In this document: piece by piece, positions 44,812 to 52,788 of the stretch
Layout: each line of letters opens with the position of its first letter
Numbering within the stretch: the stretch's first letter is position 1
Source: Pseudomonas grandcourensis
Lineage (GTDB): Bacteria > Pseudomonadota > Gammaproteobacteria > Pseudomonadales > Pseudomonadaceae
Length of the DNA: 64,000 nucleotides
NCBI RefSeq assembly: GCF_039909015.1
Contig: NZ_CP150919.1
Coordinates: forward strand, 4,750,501-4,814,500
Direction: 5' to 3'
Notes under the pieces: model-generated
What the model was told of the DNA's origin: nothing
Database searches by the model: none
What the model saw: only the letters and a program-made list of their open reading frames with translations
Translations under genes and position numbers: made by a program

Positions 44812-45797
44812 TGTTCGGCTTCTGGAAGACCTGGAAGGCCCTGGAAGCCCGGGGCATCATGGGGATCAATCGGCGCAACGCAGACTACGTGCTCAAGTAC
44901 AACAAGCGCAGCCTGTACCCGATCGTCGATGACAAGATCATCACCAAGGAACGCGCCATCGCCGCCGGCATCCATGTGCCCGAGCTGTATGGCGTGATCT
45001 CCACCGAGAAGGAAATCGACAATCTCGAAGAGATCATCGGCGGGCGCAGCGACTTCGTGATCAAACCGGCCCAGGGCGCTGGCGGTGATGGCATCCTGGT
45101 CATTGCCGACCGCTTTGAAGGGCGTTATCGCACGGTGTCCGGCCGGATCATCAGCCATGAAGAAATCGAGCACCAGATTTCCAGCATCCTGACCGGCCTG
45201 TATTCCCTCGGCGGACACCGCGACCGGGCGCTGATCGAGTACCGCGTGATTCCGGACCAGATCTTCAAGAGCATCAGCTATGAAGGCGTGCCGGACATTC
45301 GCATCATTGTGTTGATGGGCTACCCGGTGATGGCCATGTTGCGCCTGCCGACGCGCCAGTCCAACGGCAAGGCCAACCTGCACCAGGGCGCCATCGGTGT
45401 CGGCGTGGACCTGGCCACCGGCCTGACCCTGCGCGGCACCTGGCTGAACAACATCATCAACAAACACCCGGACACCACGAACGCGGTGGATGGCGTGCAA
45501 CTGCCCTACTGGGACGGTTTCATGAAACTCGCCGCCGGCTGTTATGAGTTGTGCGGCTTGGGCTACATCGGTGTCGACATGGTCCTGGACCAGGAAAAAG
45601 GCCCGCTGATTCTGGAGCTCAACGCCCGGCCGGGGCTGAATATCCAGATTGCCAACGATTGCGGCCTGACGTTGCGTACTCATGCGGTCGAGGCGCGCCT
45701 GGAAGACCTCAAGGCTCGTGGCGTGACTGAATCGGTCGAAGAGCGCGTTGCGTTTGTGCAGGAGATGTTTGGGCATATTCCTGCGGTCGAGGGCTGA
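44811..45797 (+). CDS. ATP-grasp, alpha-L-glutamate ligase-like protein
   Basis: A 328-residue cytosolic ATP-grasp enzyme related to RimK. The ATP-binding lysine is in DFVIKPAQGAGGDGILV (about residue 80), and the metal ligands are in ILELNARPGLNIQIAN near residue 270. The three-gene set of this protein, the transglutaminase-7TM protein and the protease suggests a peptide-bond forming system coupled to a periplasmic step. The actual substrate is unknown. Confidence 0.85.
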   Translation: MFGFWKTWKALEARGIMGINRRNADYVLKYNKRSLYPIVDDKIITKERAIAAGIHVPELYGVISTEKEIDNLEEIIGGRSDFVIKPAQGAGGDGILVIADRFEGRYRTVSGRIISHEEIEHQISSILTGLYSLGGHRDRALIEYRVIPDQIFKSISYEGVPDIRIIVLMGYPVMAMLRLPTRQSNGKANLHQGAIGVGVDLATGLTLRGTWLNNIINKHPDTTNAVDGVQLPYWDGFMKLAAGCYELCGLGYIGVDMVLDQEKGPLILELNARPGLNIQIANDCGLTLRTHAVEARLEDLKARGVTESVEERVAFVQEMFGHIPAVEG

Positions 45798-45802
45798 TTC
45801 CT

Positions 45803-45923
45803 GTGGCGAGGGGGCTTGCCCCCGTTGGGGTGCGTAGCAGCCCTCTGGTTTATCAGATAGACCGAGTCAGCCGGGCTTGCGACGGCTGCGCCGCCGAACG
45901 GGGGCAAGCCCCCTCGCCACAAA
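45803..45923. repeat. REP pair, family C
   Basis: Inverted arms GGCGAGGGGGCTTGCCCCCG and CGGGGGCAAGCCCCCTCGCC at the two ends, about 80 bases apart. The same element is at 47389-47521, so pabB is flanked by two copies. Confidence 0.85.
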
Positions 45924-46032
45924 AATCTCACTCGCCGTATCCAATCTGCCAATCCCCGACATCCCCTCTAGGAGCAACTCCCCGAGGGGACTACAATCGC
46001 CACCCCGCCTCGATGGCTGACTTCCCCCGCCC

Positions 46033-47376
46033 ATGTTGACCTGCTCCGTACACTCGCTGCCCTATCGCGCCAACCCCGCCGAATATTTCGCGGCGATTCG
46101 CCATGCTCCCGGTGCCGTGCTGCTCGACAGTGGCCGCCCCAGCGCCGACCGCGGTCGCTATGACCTGCTCAGCGCCTGGCCATTGGAACAACTGACGGTA
46201 TCGCCCGACGAAAGTGGCGACGCTTTCCTGCAACGCCTGCGCGATAACCTGACACGCCTGGGTGAAGCCACTCTGCCAGCACCGTATGAATTGCCGTTTG
46301 CCGGTGGATTGATCGGCTACCTGAGTTACGACTTCGGCCGACATCTGGAGCGCCTGCCGAGCCAGGCCCGTGACGACCTGCATCTGCCCGACGCGCGTTT
46401 CGGTTTGTACGGCTGGGCATTGATCAGCGATCACCTTTCACTGACCAGTCAATTGGTGTTCCACCCGACCCTGCCCGACATCGAGCGTCAGCGCCTGATC
46501 GAGCTGTTCAGCCAGCCTGCAGCGGAAGTGGTCGCGCCCTTCAAGCTGCTCACCCCGATGACCGCCGACTTGAGCGCCGATGAGTATCAACAGGCCATCG
46601 AGCGCATCCAGCAGTACATTCAGGCCGGTGACTGTTACCAGGTCAATTTCGCCCAACGGTTTCGCGCACCCTGCCAGGGTGATTCGTGGGCCGCTTACTG
46701 CGCGCTGCGCGCTGCGTGCCCGACGCCTTTTTCCGGTTTCCAGAGCTTGCCTGATGGCGATGCCGTACTCAGCCTGTCGCCGGAACGCTTCGTCAAAGTC
46801 AGCCAGGGCCATGTGGAAACCCGCCCGATCAAGGGCACCCGCCCGCGGGGCCTGACGCCGGAGCAAGACGCCGCGAACGCCGCCGAATTGCTGGCCAGCC
46901 CGAAGGACCGCGCGGAAAACCTGATGATTGTCGACCTGCTGCGCAATGACCTCGGTCGCACCTGCCGCACCGGTTCAGTACGGGTCCCGGAATTGTTCAG
47001 CCTGGAAAGTTATCCGAACGTGCACCACCTGGTGAGCAGCGTCACCGGTGAACTGGCGAATGAGCGCGACGCCCTGGACCTGATCGCCGGCAGCTTCCCC
47101 GGCGGCTCGATTACCGGCGCGCCAAAGATTCGCGCCATGCAGATCATCGACGAACTGGAGCCGACCCGACGCGGACTGTATTGCGGTTCGTTGTTGTATC
47201 TCGATGTGCGCGGCGAGATGGACAGCTCCATCGCCATCCGCAGTTTGCTGGTCAAGGACGGGCAGGTGTGTTGCTGGGGCGGTGGCGGGATTGTCGCGGA
47301 CTCGGAGTGGCAGGCTGAGTATCAGGAATCGATCACCAAGGTGAAGGTGCTGCTCGATACTTTGCAAAGTCTGTAA
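46033..47376 (+). CDS. pabB: Aminodeoxychorismate synthase component I
   Basis: PabB converts chorismate to 4-amino-4-deoxychorismate for folate synthesis, with the PabA glutaminase encoded elsewhere. The 447-residue protein has the chorismate-binding fold: RPIKGTRPRG near residue 265, ENLMIVDLLRNDLGR near 295, and GSITGAPKIRAMQIIDELE near 360. The PIKGT lysine that marks aminodeoxychorismate synthase over anthranilate synthase is present. ATG 46033 follows CCGCC without a strong ribosome site. Confidence 0.93.
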   Translation: MLTCSVHSLPYRANPAEYFAAIRHAPGAVLLDSGRPSADRGRYDLLSAWPLEQLTVSPDESGDAFLQRLRDNLTRLGEATLPAPYELPFAGGLIGYLSYDFGRHLERLPSQARDDLHLPDARFGLYGWALISDHLSLTSQLVFHPTLPDIERQRLIELFSQPAAEVVAPFKLLTPMTADLSADEYQQAIERIQQYIQAGDCYQVNFAQRFRAPCQGDSWAAYCALRAACPTPFSGFQSLPDGDAVLSLSPERFVKVSQGHVETRPIKGTRPRGLTPEQDAANAAELLASPKDRAENLMIVDLLRNDLGRTCRTGSVRVPELFSLESYPNVHHLVSSVTGELANERDALDLIAGSFPGGSITGAPKIRAMQIIDELEPTRRGLYCGSLLYLDVRGEMDSSIAIRSLLVKDGQVCCWGGGGIVADSEWQAEYQESITKVKVLLDTLQSL

Positions 47377-47388
47377 CGCAGTACTTTT

Positions 47389-47521
47389 GTGGCGAGGGGG
47401 CTTGCCCCCGTTGGGTCGCGAAGCGACCCCAATACCTAAGACCGCGCATCCCCAGATAGAACACGTGTACCGGTTGGCGACTGCTGCGCAGCCGAACGGG
47501 GGCAAGCCCCCTCGCCACAGG
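47389..47521. repeat. REP pair, family C
   Basis: Same arms as 45803-45923, about 90 bases apart, separating the convergent pabB and thrH. Confidence 0.85.
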
Positions 47522-47529
47522 GGATCGAG

Positions 47530-48147
47530 TTACAGGCTCAACGTCCGATTCGAAGCCTTGATGAACTCCTGCTTCAACGCCTCAAACGTATGCACCGCCG
47601 GGAACTGCGGGAACTGCGCAATCACGTTGTCCGGTGCATGGAACAGAATCCCCGCATCGGCTTCGCCCAGCATCGTGGTGTCGTTGTAGGAATCCCCCGC
47701 CGCAATCACCCGGTAGTAGAGGCTCTTGAAGGCCAGAACCGACTGACGTTTTGGATCTTTCTGACGCAGTTGATAGTCAGTGACTCGCCCGCTGTCGTCA
47801 GTAATCAGGCGATGGCAGAGCAAGGTCGGGAAGCCCAGTTGGCGCATCAGCGGCTGGGAAAATTCATAGAAGGTGTCCGACAGGATCACCACCTGGAAAC
47901 GCTCGCGCAGCCAGTCGACGAACTCGATGGCGCCGCCCAGCGGCTTGAGCGTGGCGATCACTTCCTGAATGTCGGAGAGCTTCAGGCCGTGCTCGTCGAG
48001 AATCCGCAGGCGCTGCTTCATCAGCACGTCGTAGTCGGGAATGTCCCGGGTGGTGGCCCTGAGGGATTCGATCCCGGTTTTTTCGGCGAAGGCGATCCAG
48101 ATTTCCGGGACCAATACACCTTCAAGATCCAGACAGGCAATTTCCAC
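47530..48147 (-). CDS. thrH: Phosphoserine phosphatase / homoserine phosphotransferase ThrH
   Basis: The 205-residue HAD-family enzyme of pseudomonads can move phosphate from phosphoserine to homoserine. The nucleophile motif is ACLDLEGVLVPEIW (DxE form, residues 4-17), followed by VVILSDTFYEF, and AAGDSYNDTTM. The start is a GTG at 48147 (VEIACLDLEG), with GGGAG upstream; this gives the usual length. Upstream codons in the same frame have no homology. Confidence 0.93.
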   Translation of the reverse strand: MEIACLDLEGVLVPEIWIAFAEKTGIESLRATTRDIPDYDVLMKQRLRILDEHGLKLSDIQEVIATLKPLGGAIEFVDWLRERFQVVILSDTFYEFSQPLMRQLGFPTLLCHRLITDDSGRVTDYQLRQKDPKRQSVLAFKSLYYRVIAAGDSYNDTTMLGEADAGILFHAPDNVIAQFPQFPAVHTFEALKQEFIKASNRTLSL

Positions 48148-48320
48148 AAGACACTCCCATTTGTATTGATTATTGAGTCGAGCGAGCAAAAAGACTGCCG
48201 AACTCTAGCGACTCGGGCCTGCCTGCGCAACGCAGAGGATGCCCCGGCCCATGCAGCTTTTTGTTACCATCGACCCCATATAGAGCGCCCAGCGCCACCG
48301 ACCTGTAGGAAGCCGCCCTG

Positions 48321-49055
48321 ATGAGCCCAACGTTCGACGTCGTGGAACTCGCCACGACTTATGCCAACAAGTCCGCACAGGACATTCTGAAACTCGCTTT
48401 TGCCGAGTTCGGCGATGACCTGTGGATATCTTTCAGCGGCGCCGAAGACGTGGTGCTGGTGGACATGGCCTGGAAGCTGAACAAGAACGTCAAGGTGTTC
48501 AGCCTCGACACCGGCCGCTTGCATCCCGAGACCTACCGCTTCATCGATCAGGTGCGCGAGCACTACAAGATCGACATCGAACTGGTGTCGCCGGACTACA
48601 CGAAACTTGAACCGTTCGTGAAGGAAAAAGGCCTGTTCAGCTTCTACAAGGACGGCCATGGCGAATGCTGCGGCATCCGCAAGATCGAGCCGCTACGCCG
48701 CAAGCTCTCTGGCGTGAAGGCCTGGGCCACCGGCCAGCGTCGGGACCAGAGCCCCGGTACCCGCAGCGCCGTCGCGGTGATGGAAATCGACACCGCGTTC
48801 TCCACCCCGGAACGCACCCTGTACAAGTTCAACCCGCTGGCACAAATGACCAGCGAAGAGATCTGGGGCTACATCCGCATGCTGGAACTGCCGTACAACA
48901 GCCTGCACGAACGCGGTTTCATCAGCATCGGCTGCGAACCCTGCACCCGCCCGGTACTTCCGAACCAGCATGAGCGTGAAGGCCGCTGGTGGTGGGAAGA
49001 AGCGACGCAGAAGGAATGCGGGCTGCATGCGGGGAATATCATCAGCAAGGGGTAG
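48321..49055 (+). CDS. cysH: Assimilatory adenylyl-sulfate reductase
   Basis: The enzyme reduces activated sulfate to sulfite. The 244-residue protein has the phosphate-binding [12 protein letters not shown] region (PAPS reductase fold), the iron-sulfur cysteine pairs [10 protein letters not shown] and GCEPCTRP, and the catalytic C-terminal ECGLH. The CC and CxxC pairs mark the APS-preferring, 4Fe-4S group found in pseudomonads rather than the E. coli PAPS type. Divergent from thrH. Confidence 0.95.
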   Translation: MSPTFDVVELATTYANKSAQDILKLAFAEFGDDLWISFSGAEDVVLVDMAWKLNKNVKVFSLDTGRLHPETYRFIDQVREHYKIDIELVSPDYTKLEPFVKEKGLFSFYKDGHGECCGIRKIEPLRRKLSGVKAWATGQRRDQSPGTRSAVAVMEIDTAFSTPERTLYKFNPLAQMTSEEIWGYIRMLELPYNSLHERGFISIGCEPCTRPVLPNQHEREGRWWWEEATQKECGLHAGNIISKG

Positions 49056-49152
49056 GAGCGAGCTTGCTCGCGATGGTCGTCAACGAAAACGCTGTAAACC
49101 TGATTCCCCTGCGACGCTCTCGAGTTTTTCGCGAGCAAGCTCGCTCCTACAG
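49054..49152. repeat. REP pair, family B
   Basis: Inverted arms GGAGCGAGCTTGCTCGCG (49054-49072) and TTTCGCGAGCAAGCTCGCTC (49127-49146) directly after the cysH stop. Confidence 0.83.
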
Positions 49153-49175
49153 AGTCAATGTGCCACAACACACAA

Positions 49176-49185
49176 TGTGTACACA
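49176..49185. promoter_or_regulatory. Palindrome TGTGTACACA
   Basis: Perfect ten-base palindrome, 420 bases before the permease start, close to the REP pair. It may be an operator; its distance makes this weaker than the 49413 site. Confidence 0.3.
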
Positions 49186-49343
49186 CGAATGTCACCATCG
49201 GTGCCATTTGTGTGTGCACTTTTAGTTTCAGCGCCCCAAAAAGTTACATCTCCTTTCCCATCACCTCGCTTTCACCCCCCGCTCAAAAATAAATACCTGT
49301 TCAATCGGTCAATTTATATTTTCTATTTTTCAGTCAGTTATCC

Positions 49344-49355
49344 GTTATCGATAAC
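49344..49355. promoter_or_regulatory. Palindrome GTTATCGATAAC
   Basis: Perfect 12-base palindrome in the AT-rich stretch upstream of the permease. No family-specific match recognised. Confidence 0.4.
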
Positions 49356-49412
49356 AAAACGAAATGAGTACTGATTTTTATAGAATCGCGACTGGCATGG
49401 ATCTGGCTTAAG

Positions 49413-49434
49413 TGTATACATGTTTTGTATACAA
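49413..49434. promoter_or_regulatory. Twin TGTATACA palindromes
   Basis: TGTATACA occurs twice (49413-49420 and 49426-49433) with five bases between. The second copy is TTGTATACAA, the same TTGT-NN-ACAA form as the GntR sites at 4161 and 42510. Located about 170 bases before the permease start. Confidence 0.5.
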
Positions 49435-49601
49435 TAAAATCAAAACATACACACACTTTAGATCCGCAAGCCTGAAGCGCCCTATCCCGTACAGGCTGCA
49501 GATGCCCCGTAACCAATGATATTCGCCACCCGCGACGAAGATTTGTCGAGCCAACGCTCAAGCACAGTCATCGCGGCGTCGAGCATCAGGAGCCTGCCGG
49601 A

Positions 49602-51143
49602 ATGCGTACTAGTCTCTCCAATAACAACATCGCGCTGGATCTACCCTCCTCCCAATCCACCCACACCGCCGACAATCAGGCGCATCACGCCCCCGTGGTG
49701 CTCAGCCCCCGATTGCACAACAAGGACCTGGCACCGACCAAGTCCGAAGGCCGGCGCTGGGGTCGCTACAGCATCTTTGCCCTGTGGACCAACGACGTGC
49801 ACAACATTGCCAACTACTCGTTTGCCATCGGCCTGTATGCCCTTGGCCTGGGCGGCTGGCAGATCCTGCTGTCCCTGGGGATCGGCGCGGCGCTGGTTTA
49901 CTTCTTCATGAACCTGTCTGGCTACATGGGCCAGAAAACCGGGGTACCGTTTCCGGTCATCAGCCGGATCAGTTTCGGCATTCACGGTGCGCAGATTCCT
50001 GCGTTGATCCGCGCCGTTATCGCCATCGCCTGGTTCGGTATTCAGACGTACCTTGCGTCCGTGGTCTTTCGCGTGTTGTTGATGGCGGTCCATCCCGGGT
50101 TCGCCGACTACGACCACGACTCGATCCTCGGCCTGTCGACCTTGGGCTGGGTGTGTTTCGTCGCGATCTGGTTCGTGCAACTGGCGATCCTTGCTTATGG
50201 CATGGAGATGGTGCGGCGCTACGAGGCATTTGCCGGTCCGGTGATTCTGCTGACCGTCGCCGCCCTTGCCGCGTGGATGTACACCCAGGCCGATGCGACG
50301 ATTGCCTGGTCGATCCGCGAGCCCCTGACTGGCGGTGAGATGTGGCGCAACATCTTTGCCGGTGGCGCACTGTGGCTGGCGATCTACGGCACTTTGATCC
50401 TCAACTTCTGCGACTTCGCCCGCTCTTCGCCGTGCCGCAAAACCATCAAGGTCGGAAATTTCTGGGGCTTGCCGGTGAATATCCTGGTGTTCGCCAGCAT
50501 CACGGTCCTGCTGTGCGGCGCTCAATTCCAGATCAATGGCCGGATCATCGAAAGCCCGACCGAAATTATCGCCTCGATCCCCAACACCTTCTTCCTGGTG
50601 CTTGGCTGCCTGGCGTTCCTGATCGTCACCGTGGCGGTGAACATCATGGCCAACTTCGTCGCCCCGGCGTTTGTACTCAGCAACCTGGCGCCCAAGTACC
50701 TGACTTTCCGCCGCGCCGGGCTGATCAGCGCGACCATCGCCGTGCTGATCCTGCCGTGGAACCTCTACAACAGTCCGCTGGTGATCGTGTATTTCCTGTC
50801 CGGCCTCGGCGCCCTGCTCGGCCCGTTGTACGGGGTGATCATGGTCGACTACTGGCTGGTGCGAAAAGGCCAGGTCAACGTGCCGCAGCTGTACAGCGAA
50901 GACCCGAACGGCGCGTATTACTACAGCCGCGGGGTCAATTTGCGCGCCGTGGCGGCATTCATTCCCGCCGCCCTGATCGCCATCGTCCTGGCCTTGGTGC
51001 CGGGGTTCCACAGCGTATCGCCGTTCTCCTGGCTGATTGGTGCCGGCATCGCCGGGATGCTCTACCTGATCATCGCCAAGCGCCAACCGCTCTACGCCGA
51101 TGTCAGCGGCGAAGCCATCGCGGTCGACAACGTCAGCCACTGA
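49602..51143 (+). CDS. NCS1-family nucleobase/hydantoin permease
   Basis: A 513-residue inner-membrane sodium or proton symporter with 12 helices, of the NCS1 family that carries purines, allantoin and hydantoins. The signature WTNDVHNIANYSFAIGLYALGLG near residues 62-84 begins helix 1, and NFCDFARSSP near 270 matches the NCS1 core. The ATG has AGGAG 15 bases upstream. The following gene encodes a hydantoin-racemase-like enzyme, 56 bases away, which points to a ureide or hydantoin substrate; this is inference. Confidence 0.9.
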   Translation: MRTSLSNNNIALDLPSSQSTHTADNQAHHAPVVLSPRLHNKDLAPTKSEGRRWGRYSIFALWTNDVHNIANYSFAIGLYALGLGGWQILLSLGIGAALVYFFMNLSGYMGQKTGVPFPVISRISFGIHGAQIPALIRAVIAIAWFGIQTYLASVVFRVLLMAVHPGFADYDHDSILGLSTLGWVCFVAIWFVQLAILAYGMEMVRRYEAFAGPVILLTVAALAAWMYTQADATIAWSIREPLTGGEMWRNIFAGGALWLAIYGTLILNFCDFARSSPCRKTIKVGNFWGLPVNILVFASITVLLCGAQFQINGRIIESPTEIIASIPNTFFLVLGCLAFLIVTVAVNIMANFVAPAFVLSNLAPKYLTFRRAGLISATIAVLILPWNLYNSPLVIVYFLSGLGALLGPLYGVIMVDYWLVRKGQVNVPQLYSEDPNGAYYYSRGVNLRAVAAFIPAALIAIVLALVPGFHSVSPFSWLIGAGIAGMLYLIIAKRQPLYADVSGEAIAVDNVSH

Positions 51144-51199
51144 TCCTGTCGCGGCCCGGCGTTTTCGGGCCGCAGAACCAACTGCAATAAGGACTCCCC

Positions 51200-51928
51200 A
51201 TGCGCATTCTCGTGGTCAACGTCAACACCACCGAATCCATCACCCAGGCCATCGCCCGCTCGGCGCAGGCCGTCGCATCGCCCGGCACGGAAATCGTCGG
51301 CCTCACCCCGCACTTCGGCGCCGATTCCATCGAAGGCAATTTCGAAAGTTACCTGGCGGCCATCGCGGTCATGGACCGGGTGATGTCCTACGACCAGCCG
51401 TTCGACGCCGTGATCCAGGCCGGCTACGGCGAACACGGCCGTGAAGGCCTGCAGGAACTGCTCAATGTGCCGGTGGTGGATATCACCGACGCCGCCGCCA
51501 GCACGGCGATGTTTCTTGGTCACGCCTATTCCGTGGTCACCACCCTCGACCGCACCGTGCCGCTGATCGAAGATCGCCTCAAGCTCTCCGGCCTCTGGGA
51601 CCGTTGCGCCTCGGTACGGGCCAGTGGTTTGGCAGTGCTGGAACTGGAGCACGAACCGCAGCGCGCACTGGAAGCCATCGTGCATCAGGCCGAACTGGCG
51701 GTGACCCAGGACAAGGCCGAAGTGATTTGCCTGGGCTGCGGCGGCATGGCCGGGCTGGACGAGCAGATTCGCCGGCGAACCGGGGTACCGGTGGTGGATG
51801 GGGTGACGGCGGCGGTGACCATTGCCGAGTCCCTGGTGCGGTTGGGGTTGTCGACGTCGAAGGTGCGGACTTATGCGACGCCGCGGCCGAAAAACATCAT
51901 TGGCTGGCCGGCGCGGTTTGCCCGGTAG
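51200..51928 (+). CDS. Asp/Glu/hydantoin racemase-family enzyme lacking the first cysteine
   Basis: A 242-residue protein of the family that contains hydantoin and allantoin racemases and arylmalonate decarboxylase. The C-terminal catalytic cysteine is present (C180 in ICLGCGGMAGL). The position of the first catalytic cysteine holds glycine (G75 in IQAGYGEHGREGL). Two-cysteine racemases need both, so racemisation may be altered; decarboxylases of this fold naturally have one cysteine. It follows the NCS1 permease in one transcript. Confidence 0.85.
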   Translation: MRILVVNVNTTESITQAIARSAQAVASPGTEIVGLTPHFGADSIEGNFESYLAAIAVMDRVMSYDQPFDAVIQAGYGEHGREGLQELLNVPVVDITDAAASTAMFLGHAYSVVTTLDRTVPLIEDRLKLSGLWDRCASVRASGLAVLELEHEPQRALEAIVHQAELAVTQDKAEVICLGCGGMAGLDEQIRRRTGVPVVDGVTAAVTIAESLVRLGLSTSKVRTYATPRPKNIIGWPARFAR

Positions 51929-51945
51929 ACCGCGTCATCGTTCAT

Positions 51946-52018
51946 CGCGAGCAGGCTCGCTCCCACAGGGATTTGTGAACGTCGCAGATCCAGTGTGGGA
52001 GCGAGCCTGCTCGCGATG
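51946..52018. repeat. REP pair, family B, close spacing
   Basis: Arms TCGCGAGCAGGCTCGCTCCC and GGGAGCGAGCCTGCTCGCGA face each other at the two ends, with only about 33 bases between, after the racemase gene and before the broken LysR gene. Confidence 0.85.
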
Positions 52019-52788
52019 GCCGCACCCCGGTTTCAAGACTTGCTCAAACCGCACTGAACCGCTGCCCCAACCCCCGCTCGACAAACTGTTCAATGACGAA
52101 TTCGACAAACGCCCGGGTCTTGCCGGGCAGCAGTTTGTGTTCGGCGTAATAGATCGAGGTGTAGCCGTCGTCGATGTACCAGTCCGGTAGCACCCGCTGC
52201 AGCCTGCCCGACTCCAGATAACTCGAGGCAAACGGCATGCTCACCAGCGCAATGCCCAGACCCTGCGCGGCCGTGGCGCAGGCGGCCTCGGAATCGCTCA
52301 TGGTCATCCGCGCCTTGAGCGTCAACGGGCTGTGATGCTGATTACGATGGGTCAACTGCCAGGAGCGCACCCGACCGGTCTGCGGCGAGCGGATCAGAAT
52401 CCCGTCATGGTGCTTGAGGTCTTCCGGCTCGCTGATCGCCGCATGTGTCTCCAGGTAGTCCTGCGTAGCCACCAACACCCGATGCGCCGGGCTCAGCCGG
52501 CGTGCCACCACGCCCTGGGGCAATTCGAAGCCGCCGCCGATTGCCGCGTCGAACCCCTGCCCGATCAGATCGACCTGGCGATTGTCGAAGTGCCAGTCCG
52601 GGTTGATCGCCGGGAATCGTCGCAGAAACTCGCCGAGCATCGGCACAATGTACAGGCAGCCGAATACCGTCCCCATGCTGACTTTCAAAGTGCCTGCCGG
52701 CTGCCCTCCGGCGCTGGCGAGATTGGCCACGGCATTCTGGATCGTGTGCAGGCTGCCGCTGACTTCGCCGAGAAACAACTGACCGGCT

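Larger units (their letters stand above)
49153..49601. other. AT-rich regulatory region upstream of the NCS1 permease
   Basis: 449 bases without a gene, clearly lower in GC than the surroundings. It holds three palindromic sites (49176-49185, 49344-49355, 49413-49434), listed separately. The low GC and the palindromes indicate a controlled promoter for the permease and racemase genes. Confidence 0.6.

Noticed and set aside
49641..51140. 499-codon minus-strand frame
   Set aside because: Antisense to the NCS1 permease; strongly hydrophilic and without known motifs.
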